From: Synergistaceae bacterium
GTDB taxonomy: Bacteria; Synergistota; Synergistia; Synergistales; Aminobacteriaceae
Length of the DNA: 54,617 bases
Direction: 5' to 3'
NCBI GenBank assembly: GCA_017451025.1
Contig: JAFSSM010000053.1
Location: forward strand, 1 to 54,617
Below the pieces are notes generated by a model, which was not told the DNA's origin, ran no database searches, and saw nothing but the letters and a program-made list of their open reading frames with translations. The position numbers and the translations under genes are program-made. Shown one piece after another: positions 26,437 through 33,882 of the stretch. How positions within the stretch are numbered: the stretch's first letter is position 1; every line of letters begins with the position of its first letter.

Positions 26437-26452
26437 TGAAAGGAGAAAAATC

Positions 26453-26892
26453 ATGTTGAAGAAGTCGAGAGTTATTGCGGTGTTGTCGGTGTACGTCATG
26501 ATGTTTGCGGTCGTTGAGCCTGCATTTGCATGGTGGGGTGAGGATACTGCGTACAGTGGTTTCATGGGCGGTGGCTTTGGAGCAGTTGTCGGCGCATTAG
26601 TCGTAGGAGCTGCTGTTGTTGCGACTGGCGGACTCGCTGCTCTGCCTGCTGCCGCTACTGCAATAGGAGGAGCTGCCGCAACTGGTGCTGTTTATGGCGG
26701 TGCCGGAGGAGCAGTCGTAGGAGCTGGAATAGGGGCTGCAACTGACAAGGAAACCGTAGATAACTGTGCTAAAACAGTTTCTGTATTAGGGGATGAAATT
26801 GTGGCTGGAATAGTGGTAGCAGCTGGGGCAGGGGAAGTCGCGGAAAAGTATCTGCCTCCGGCCCTCGTGCTGGGGGCATGCCTTTTACCTAA
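26453..26892 (+). CDS. Exported glycine-zipper protein, 3' end uncertain
   Basis: The N-terminal signal peptide ends near EPAFA. The mature part is extremely Gly/Ala-rich, with several GxxxG zippers (GGGFGAVVGALVVGAAVVATGG; AVYGGAGGAVVGAGIGAATD). The AAAGGAG site is well placed. The frame as assembled has no stop before the terminator at 26891-26928: it runs on to 27232, antisense to the Ca2+ ATPase. One extra G in the GGGGG near 26873-26877 would instead end it at TAA 26890-26892, just before the terminator. I give that end as the likely one. Function unknown; membrane-active peptides and outer-membrane linkers share this composition. Confidence 0.5.
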
Positions 26893-26928
26893 AAACAATC
26901 CCCCCTGCATTCCACAGAGGGGATTTTT
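26891..26928. terminator. Bidirectional terminator
   Basis: AAAAACAATCCCC pairs with GGGGATTTTTG around a loop of about 15 bases, serving the glycine-zipper gene on the plus strand and the Ca2+ ATPase on the minus strand. Confidence 0.8.
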
Positions 26929-26937
26929 GTTTGCTCG

Positions 26938-29502
26938 TTACGCTGTTTTAGTCTGCCACTTCTCGATGAGTTCTACCAGCTTGCCGTTCAGCACAAGGTT
27001 CTTCATGAACAGCACAAACGGTACAACCAGAACCGCAAGCACAAAGCAGTTCAGCCACGAGTCCAGGCTCAACGCCTCTACGCTCAGGACTTCTCCGCCG
27101 AACTCAATGAATACCCACTGCAGTACAAAGATGAACAGCATCGTCAACACGCAGTTCAACGACGAAGCCATGCGCATACCGTTGAACGTGATGGACATCA
27201 TGAACACCGCGAAGAGTGCCGTCTTCAGGTAAGTGATGTCAACATTACCGAACAATCCTCTGACTTTCGGCACAAACAGCACAGCCAGGCATATCACCGT
27301 GATGTACGCTGCCCCCGTCAAAATGTCGCTTAACATGGACTTCGTGATGATGTTCTCATCGCGCGGAATTGGCTTCTCGTTCATGTAAGACTCGCGTGGC
27401 GGTTCTGACCCGAAAGCTATTGCCGCGAGGGTATCCATCGCTAAATTGATGAGCAGCAGCTGAATTACCGTTAGTATCACATTTTCGCCGAACATAGGCC
27501 CGAAGAAGCATAGAGCTACCGCCGCAACGTTCACCGTCAGCTGGAACACGAGGAACTTCCGGATGCTCTTGAACATGCTGCGTCCGTAAAGTATCGCCTT
27601 CGCAATGGACTTGAAGTTGTCGTCCAGAATCGTAATATCTCCGGCTTCCTTCGCTACTTCCGTCCCTGAACCCATCGCAAAACCAACGTCTGCCTTCTTG
27701 AGCGCAGGGGAGTCGTTCACTCCGTCGCCTGTCATACCAACAACGAGGTTAAGCTCCTGCGCAATTTTGACGAGCCTGCTCTTGTCGGAAGGCAGTGCTC
27801 GCGAAATTACGCGCAGGTCCGGAAGAATTGCCTTCAGTTCGTCGTCAGTCTTCTCCGCCATTTCCTGAGAGGTCATCGCAATTTCTTCTGGGCTGGTGAT
27901 TAATCCGGCTTCCTTCGCTATTGCTGTTGCTGTCTCCTTGCGGTCGCCGGTTACCATGATTACCTGAATGCCGGCCTTGCGCACCTGCTTTATCGCATCT
28001 ACAGCTTCCTTCCTGACGTTGTCGCGAATACTCAGCACGCACACTAACTCCATGCCCATACCTGAGTCTTTGGCGATTGCAAGAAGTCTCATTGCGCGTC
28101 CGGCCTGAGTGTTGATGTACGTGTCCAATTTCTTCACTGAAGGAATGTTTGTGCATTCAGCGATAATCTTTTCGGGTGCTCCCTTGATGTACTTCGTGCC
28201 GTTCGCAAATTCCACAGTTGAGGTCTTCTTGTCGGAGTTGAACGCCTCGAAAGATTTCACGTCCTTCTTGCGTGACTCAATCTCACTAAGAACGTCGGCG
28301 TGCTCAAGGAAAAATCCCATCAATGCACGGTCTGTACTGTTACCGCCGATTACTTGGCCGTCTCCGACGGTTGCGCTGTTGTTCACGCCAGCTCCAGATA
28401 TGAGGTCGTCAAGTAAAGCCTTGGGCAGTTTCTCGAACGACTTATATGCTTTAGCATCCGGACCTGCTACCTCCGCGATGGTGAGTCTGCCCTCTGTGAT
28501 CGTTCCGGTCTTGTCGCTGAAAAGAATATTCAGGCTTCCGGCGGTCTCGAGTCCGTTGAGTTTCCTCACAAGCACGTTATCGCCCGCCATCTGCATTGAC
28601 TGGAAGGACATCAGCATTGAAGTGAGCATAGGCAGTCCTTCAGGAACAGCACACACAACGATAGTTACGGCTACGGTGATTGCGTCGATGATTAAGCGCG
28701 CCCAAGCGTAACCGTCAGCCGGGAGATTTCCGCCCATAAGCGTACGCAGGATAATTCCCACGAAGATAGCTGTTGCTCCGGTGTAGCCGAAGACCGAAAT
28801 TTGGTGTGCGAGCTTGCCGAGTTTGACCTGAAGGGGAGTTTTGCGTGTAGCTTCCTGAACTTCGAGGGCAAGTTCTCCGAATAAAGTCTTGTCGCCGACA
28901 ACGTCAACCTTCATGTAGCATTCGCCGGAGACGACGACAGTCCCGCGATACACATAGTACTTGTTGAGGAGGTCGCGGGTGTTGAACGAAACGTTTTCCT
29001 CATTAACAATCTTCTCCGCTTCCTCAGTCTCGCCGTTGAGTGCTGACTGGTCGACCTTGATACTTCCGCTAATTATCGTCCCGTCTGCGGGTATCTTGTC
29101 TCCTGCCTGAAGGAACACTACGTCTCCGGCGACTACTTCACTGACGTGAACTTCATGAATGCTGGAATTGCGGATGACCTTTGTTGTTTCTCCGGCTTCC
29201 TGCTGAGACTTGAGGAGTGAGGCTTTTTGTTCCTGCTTGAACTCTGTGATTGAGGAAACTCCTGAAGCTATCAGGACAGCGACGAGAATCCCGAAGGGTT
29301 CGAACCATTCTGCTCTGCCCATGAAGAACAGCACCAGTTGTATAACCAGTGCGCATAACAGAATGATGATCATGGGGTCGGAGAGAGATGCGAGGAACTT
29401 GGTGAGGAGAGGTTCACGCGGAAGTTCGGTTAGGGCGTTTGAGCCGAATTGTTCTCGGCTCTGCTGGACTTCTGAGTCAGTTAGTCCCTTAATGTCTGGC
29501 AT
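26938..29502 (-). CDS. Calcium-translocating P-type ATPase (type IIB/PMCA-like)
   Basis: An 854-residue cation pump that exports Ca2+ at the expense of ATP. It has the phosphorylation motif SDKTGTITEG (Asp near residue 330), KGAPEK in the nucleotide domain, VTGDRKETATAIAKEAG, and the hinge GMTGDGVNDSPALKKADVGFAMGSGTEVAKEA. The TM4 motif VCAVPEGLP and TM6 INLAMDTLAA fit type II Ca2+ pumps. The N-terminus starts LTDSEVQQSREQFGSNALTE, the cation-ATPase N domain. ATG with GGAGG upstream; TATAAT about 40 bases above. Confidence 0.92.
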   Translation of the reverse strand: MPDIKGLTDSEVQQSREQFGSNALTELPREPLLTKFLASLSDPMIIILLCALVIQLVLFFMGRAEWFEPFGILVAVLIASGVSSITEFKQEQKASLLKSQQEAGETTKVIRNSSIHEVHVSEVVAGDVVFLQAGDKIPADGTIISGSIKVDQSALNGETEEAEKIVNEENVSFNTRDLLNKYYVYRGTVVVSGECYMKVDVVGDKTLFGELALEVQEATRKTPLQVKLGKLAHQISVFGYTGATAIFVGIILRTLMGGNLPADGYAWARLIIDAITVAVTIVVCAVPEGLPMLTSMLMSFQSMQMAGDNVLVRKLNGLETAGSLNILFSDKTGTITEGRLTIAEVAGPDAKAYKSFEKLPKALLDDLISGAGVNNSATVGDGQVIGGNSTDRALMGFFLEHADVLSEIESRKKDVKSFEAFNSDKKTSTVEFANGTKYIKGAPEKIIAECTNIPSVKKLDTYINTQAGRAMRLLAIAKDSGMGMELVCVLSIRDNVRKEAVDAIKQVRKAGIQVIMVTGDRKETATAIAKEAGLITSPEEIAMTSQEMAEKTDDELKAILPDLRVISRALPSDKSRLVKIAQELNLVVGMTGDGVNDSPALKKADVGFAMGSGTEVAKEAGDITILDDNFKSIAKAILYGRSMFKSIRKFLVFQLTVNVAAVALCFFGPMFGENVILTVIQLLLINLAMDTLAAIAFGSEPPRESYMNEKPIPRDENIITKSMLSDILTGAAYITVICLAVLFVPKVRGLFGNVDITYLKTALFAVFMMSITFNGMRMASSLNCVLTMLFIFVLQWVFIEFGGEVLSVEALSLDSWLNCFVLAVLVVPFVLFMKNLVLNGKLVELIEKWQTKTA

Positions 29503-29557
29503 AAAGAATAATCCTCCTGTAAAAGTTTTGTGGATAGAGTGATTATAGCCTGTATCA

Positions 29558-29598
29558 TGAAAAAAACAAAAGCTCCCCTGAATTTTTCGAGAGGAGCT
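29558..29598 (-). terminator. Terminator of the glycosyltransferase gene
   Basis: AGCTCC pairs with GGAGCT, extended with CTCT/AGGGG, and is followed by TTTGTTTTTTT on the minus strand, 10 bases past the stop. Confidence 0.8.
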
Positions 29599-29607
29599 GA
29601 TGCCTTG

Positions 29608-30700
29608 CTAAATCTTATTCAGCAGATCAAGCCATTTTGAGGCTATTGTGCCGGTTTCATAAAGTGCTGAGTTCTCGAAGGAGGCTCTGCCCATTTTTCT
29701 GCGGAGTTCGTCATTTTTCGCAATAGCTATTATCTTCTCTGCCAGCCCCCGCACATCTCCAACGTCAACAATATAGCCGTTAACGCCATCATGGATCATG
29801 TCAGAAGGGCCATAATTGCAGTTGAAGCTGACTACAGGAAGTCCGCAGGTTTCTGCCTCGATAAGTACCATAGGAAGCCCCTCATAGATTGAGGTCATCG
29901 TCATAATGTCCGAAGCTAGATACTCACTCTTGATGTCGCTTACAGGAGGGTGAATGTGCACGAAGTCCTCAAGGCATTTTTCGGCAATAAGGCGTTGCAG
30001 AAATGGTTCATCATCGCCCTTGCCGAATATAGTTATGTGCCAGTCGGGGATTTCGGGTTTCATGATTGCCGCAGCTTCTATCAGAGCAGGAAAATTCTTC
30101 TGCTCAATAATACGGCCTACAGCTATGATCCTTTTAGTGTTTAGCGGTGAAGTCTTGTCCCTAGTGAAAGATATCGAATTGGGAATGACGAATATTCTGT
30201 TTTTGTCAACAACATCGTAGTAATTTTCAGAATCGCCTTTTGTGAGGCACACCAGAGCATCGCAACGGTGATATACGAATTTTCTGATAGCATTTAACAC
30301 TCTGCCGAAGGGCCTGTGATCCATGAGGGACTGATAATTGAAATGTTCGCATGCTACTTTTTTGAAGTTGCGGCCAAAAAAGTACATCATAACGCAAACT
30401 TGCCTGCCTGCCCCAAAAACAACCTCAATATTGTTATCACTAAGGTAGGCCCGAACCTTATGGATATACTTCAGCCAGCCCAGTCTTCTCTTCTCACGGC
30501 TGGTGTTTCCCGCGTGGAATAATTTTACGCTGCTGTGAAGAGGATACGGACATTTATTGTCCCCCCCCCCCTACAGTAGTTGTAACTATTACGTGCACGT
30601 TGAAGCTTCTCTCAGCAAATATGTTCGCTAAATTCACAACAGCACGTTCCGTTCCGCCTACACTTAATGTGTCCAGCAGTATCGCAATATTCGAGTACAA
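29608..30700 (-). CDS. GT4-type glycosyltransferase, phase-variable, out of frame here (G11)
   Basis: As assembled the gene is split. The first part starts at TTG 30698-30700, after AAAGGAGGT, and reads YSNIAILLDTLSVGGTERAVVNLAN (the GT4 N-terminal GGTER block). It meets a run of 11 G (30561-30571) and stops two codons later, at 48 residues. With 10 or 13 G the frame continues without a stop through VKLFHAGNTSREKRRLG and KYIHKVRAYLSDNNIEVVFGAG into the 260-residue part that is open here from ATG 30390. The complete protein would be about 363 residues, normal for GT4, with PNSISF, AVGRIIEQKNFPALIEA and the donor-site YEGLPMVLIEAETCGLPVVSF. Cytoplasmic, surface-glycan synthesis inferred. A short product from the internal ATG would lack the acceptor-binding half. 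Confidence 0.85.
30561..30571. repeat. C11/G11 homopolymer in the glycosyltransferase
   Basis: Eleven C on the plus strand fall at codons 43-47 of the glycosyltransferase and put the gene out of frame. The tract codes for glycine in the sense strand, as in the FkbM gene. Confidence 0.92.
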
Positions 30701-31079
30701 GCTATTACCTCCTTTATAGATTAGTGTTTATCCATTAAATTATTATACGCCCTATCGAACGCATCTTTTCCTGAATTGCACATCAACATGAAAATCAAAA
30801 TTTCAAATTTATATCCGCCGAATTAATATATCGCAGGGAATTAATATTTCATGGCCGCGTAAGTTAATCACGTCTGGGGTTTCCACAGGGGTCTTCGTCC
30901 AAGAGCAAATCTTTTTAAGTGATGGATTAGACGTGTTTATGAATAAGGGGGACAATTTGCGAACGAAGTTATTGAAAGAAAATAAGCGTGCGGGTTTCCG
31001 ATTACACAAACCATTTCATAATCCCATTAGAACGAAATATCCATATCGTTGTTTCCCGAACTGAATCCGTTATTGTTTA
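30701..31079. other. AT-rich intergenic region, 379 bases
   Basis: It contains the ribosome site of the glycosyltransferase at its left end. A 66-codon open frame (30809-31009, minus) has no ribosome site or family resemblance that I can defend. No terminator with a clean T run was found after the phytase stop. The base composition is clearly more AT-rich than most of the window. Confidence 0.4.
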
Positions 31080-32102
31080 TTATTTTTGTTTAATATTTTC
31101 AGCATTCGCAAGCCACTCACTCCAAGAGACTTCATAATTCGACATATAATTTTCCTCAACATACTGACAGAACAAAAGCACCAATCTTGCTTTCTCCTCA
31201 TAATAAGGTGCTTTATAATTATCAGAGTTTTCGGTGTAAAGGGGATAACTTCCGCCAAGTTTAGTTTGTCGTACAATAACATCAATAGCAGGAACGTTAG
31301 GATTTTTCATCTTATCATAGAGTGTCATAAAAATTCCTGTACGACCCTTCCCAGCCTGACAATGAAAATGTAACCATGTCTTATTCATATCAATTCCCTT
31401 AACAAAACCAATGAACTCATCAATTTGCTCCGGAGTTGGCCATGTATGATCTTGAATAGGGATTCTATAATAGTGTAGGCCGAAACTTTCTACCAATTCT
31501 TTTTCAGTCAGAAATCCTCTTACATAAAAATCAGTCTCATCAACTTTGTTATCATTTTCCCGTGCGTATAACTTAACTGTTTTACCTATTAATGGTACAA
31601 AACGCTTCATTTCATCGTTGTAAATTTCATCTAAAGAGAGTTCTAAATTACCCCAATTGTGAGATTCATACCATGAAGCAGGAACTGCTCCCAAAAGTAC
31701 GTGACTCTCCCTGCGCAAGTCAATAATATAAATCTCCTTGCCATCAGCGATATTGCGAAGTTCATCTGCGAGTTTGCAAAACTGCGGAAGTGAGAATTGA
31801 GCACTGCCTGATATACAAAGACTTTCTAAACCGTCTTCTCTCAGAAGAATGTCATCGATCCCGTATTTTGCATTGGTCTTGTTAAATTTATAGAGACCTT
31901 TTTTAATAAAGCGTACATTGTCCAGTTCTCTTTTCCATGCTCCAATAGAATCTCTGTCCATACGTATAAAAGGTTCAAAGGTTGCAGTGGCTTCATTTAC
32001 CTGCTGTGTTATTGAAACTGCTGCTGGGGTGATACTACCAATAATTAATGATAGCCACAGCAATGAAAATAAAGCTCTTGATAAATTTTTAACTTTCATC
32101 AT
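31080..32102 (-). CDS. Exported PTP-like phytase (cysteine phytase)
   Basis: A 340-residue protein with an N-terminal signal peptide and a protein-tyrosine-phosphatase fold. The P-loop HCQAGKGRTG (CX5RT, near residues 247-256) holds the nucleophilic Cys and the Arg, and the general-acid loop IPIQDHTWPTPEQ with DHxWP is that of PTP-like inositol polyphosphatases of rumen bacteria such as Selenomonas. The enzyme would remove phosphates from phytate outside the cytoplasm. AAGGAG precedes the ATG pair at 32102/32099. The gene is visibly more AT-rich than its neighbours (many AAA, TTT and ATT codons), which suggests transfer. Confidence 0.82.
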   Translation of the reverse strand: MMKVKNLSRALFSLLWLSLIIGSITPAAVSITQQVNEATATFEPFIRMDRDSIGAWKRELDNVRFIKKGLYKFNKTNAKYGIDDILLREDGLESLCISGSAQFSLPQFCKLADELRNIADGKEIYIIDLRRESHVLLGAVPASWYESHNWGNLELSLDEIYNDEMKRFVPLIGKTVKLYARENDNKVDETDFYVRGFLTEKELVESFGLHYYRIPIQDHTWPTPEQIDEFIGFVKGIDMNKTWLHFHCQAGKGRTGIFMTLYDKMKNPNVPAIDVIVRQTKLGGSYPLYTENSDNYKAPYYEEKARLVLLFCQYVEENYMSNYEVSWSEWLANAENIKQK

Positions 32103-32215
32103 TTTAATACTCCTTATTAGTTATACATCTCTGCTTTTGGGCCCGTCAACATGGTTGAAAGTGATTACGGCGACTTGGTTAGCTTTTGTCCCTTCATCGA
32201 GTTTTACTGAAGTGT

Positions 32216-32256
32216 TGAGGCCCCGATAAGCTGTAGAAACTTACAGGGCCTTTTGG
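32216..32256. terminator. Hairpin between phytase and 5'-nucleotidase genes
   Basis: AGGCCCTGTAAG pairs imperfectly with CTTATCGGGGCCT just after the nucleotidase stop. The T run is short on the plus side and absent on the minus side, so it may be a weak terminator or an mRNA-stabilising hairpin. Confidence 0.4.
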
Positions 32257-32261
32257 GCTGT

Positions 32262-33875
32262 CTACTTCACAAAAGTAACGCGGTGCTGTGAGTCTTTGTA
32301 TTTCTCCGGAATTTCAGGGAATGACCTCAGATAGTCTGCAAACATATCCAGCTCTACACCGTAATCGGCTTCAACTAACTTTGCCCCCTTGAAGACGTGC
32401 CCGTCCCCGCCCTCGCGAACAATATAATTCGAGCCGACAAGTTTATATATTTTCTTCGGGTCGAGCGGTTCACCGTTCACCATAGCGTCCTTGATACGGC
32501 GTTCTCCGGAAATTTTCAGCAAATATATCTTGTCATCAGTCTGTACTGGACTCGGAACTCTTGCGTCAAGAGTATATGTCATGCCAGCAACATGAAGGAA
32601 GCCGCCGGTTCTGTTCGGATATAACCTTACGCTGTGTTCAAGCTCATCAAGTATCGTCTGCCCTGAGACTTCCCATATAGCTATACTGGTGTTATACGGC
32701 AGAACGTTCAGAGCATCTTCAAACGTTATATCTCCGACATCGATATTATTACGAATATTGCCGCCGTTCATGATTGCTACATCTGCCTTGCCAGTTTTAG
32801 CCTCAGCCGTTGAAGCAAGCAATGCATCTGCTACTAAATCAGCTAGCCCCGTCTCCTGATTCCTGATCAGCCATTCGTTATTGTCGTCTTTAGCCCGCAG
32901 AATAAAATCTGTATGGGTTAATTTCTGGCTTAACGTATCACCGTAGCGTGCCTTGATTTCGTTGACTAAAGCATCGATCTCCGGGGTCTTGCCGTCAACT
33001 CTGCTGATTAATTCCGTCTTGATGCCGCCGGTTTTTGTGATGGTAACTTGGCCGATATTCATCAGCTTTGAGCCTGTTTGAGTTATTACTACGTCTTTGC
33101 CGTCGAGATTCTTGCAGAGAAGGCCGGGCGTAACTTCATGTGAATGTCCGTCGATAAACACATCAATGTTCCGCGTACGTTCTGCGATAAACGGAGCACT
33201 CCATTCTTTTACAACGTCCTTATATTCGCCCAGATGTCCAACGAGTACGACATAATCAGCTCCTTCACTTTTTGCGGAGTCTACGGCCTTCTGAATCGCT
33301 GCTATCAATTTCTCGCCGGTGCTTTCGCCGTCAAAGTCATAGATATATTTCCCATCCTCGTCCATGAACGTTGAAGGGGTTGATATAGCTATTGACTCTG
33401 GTGTGCAGGCTCCGACAAACGCAACCTTCACATTTCCGTATTTGCGCATCTTGTAGGGGGCAAAGACTAATTTACCCGTGCGCAGGTCCCTAAAGTTCGC
33501 GGAGACGAAGCCGCATTTGAGGTTGCGTGCAAAGCTCTGAAAGTGTCCCCAGCCATAATCAAATTCATGATTGCCAGGTACTGCAATTTCGTAGCTCATT
33601 GCGTTCATGATCTCAACGATATAGCGTCCCTGCGAAATGTCGCCGATTGCTCCGCCCTGCGCCCAGTTTCCAGCGTCAACAAGCGTAACGTACGGAGTGC
33701 GCTTATGCATCGCGCGCTTGTAGTACTCGACACCAGCATAACCGATATTTTCGTCTACTCCGCAGTTCACATCGTTGGTGAATAGAATTACGATGTCATT
33801 TTTTGGAGTATTTGCCCGACATACTGAAGCAGCAAGAGCAACAGCAAGCAGAGCAAGCATAAAACGTTTTCCCAT
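32262..33875 (-). CDS. Exported 5'-nucleotidase / UshA-family metallophosphatase
   Basis: Removes phosphate from nucleotides (and possibly cyclic nucleotides or UDP-sugars) outside the cytoplasm. The protein is about 537 residues with a signal peptide (MLALLAVALAASVCRA). The metallophosphatase part has ILFTNDVNCGVDEN, VDAGNWAQGG, VPGNHEFDYGW, VLVGHLGEY and DVFIDGHSHEV. The C-terminal 5'-nucleotidase domain has IMNGGNIRNNIDVGDITFEDALNVLPYNT. Unusually the first metal motif is TNDVNCG rather than the common TNDxHG. ATG 33875 has AAGGAGG 10 bases upstream; a TTG two codons earlier is too close to it. With the nucleoside importer and phytase it suggests scavenging of phosphate and nucleosides. 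Confidence 0.88.
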   Translation of the reverse strand: MGKRFMLALLAVALAASVCRANTPKNDIVILFTNDVNCGVDENIGYAGVEYYKRAMHKRTPYVTLVDAGNWAQGGAIGDISQGRYIVEIMNAMSYEIAVPGNHEFDYGWGHFQSFARNLKCGFVSANFRDLRTGKLVFAPYKMRKYGNVKVAFVGACTPESIAISTPSTFMDEDGKYIYDFDGESTGEKLIAAIQKAVDSAKSEGADYVVLVGHLGEYKDVVKEWSAPFIAERTRNIDVFIDGHSHEVTPGLLCKNLDGKDVVITQTGSKLMNIGQVTITKTGGIKTELISRVDGKTPEIDALVNEIKARYGDTLSQKLTHTDFILRAKDDNNEWLIRNQETGLADLVADALLASTAEAKTGKADVAIMNGGNIRNNIDVGDITFEDALNVLPYNTSIAIWEVSGQTILDELEHSVRLYPNRTGGFLHVAGMTYTLDARVPSPVQTDDKIYLLKISGERRIKDAMVNGEPLDPKKIYKLVGSNYIVREGGDGHVFKGAKLVEADYGVELDMFADYLRSFPEIPEKYKDSQHRVTFVK

Positions 33876-33882
33876 GAACAAA

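Noticed and set aside
26938-27232. Continuation of the glycine-zipper ORF into the Ca2+ ATPase region
   Set aside because: It reads through a terminator and is antisense to a conserved P-type ATPase; composition changes abruptly after 26890.
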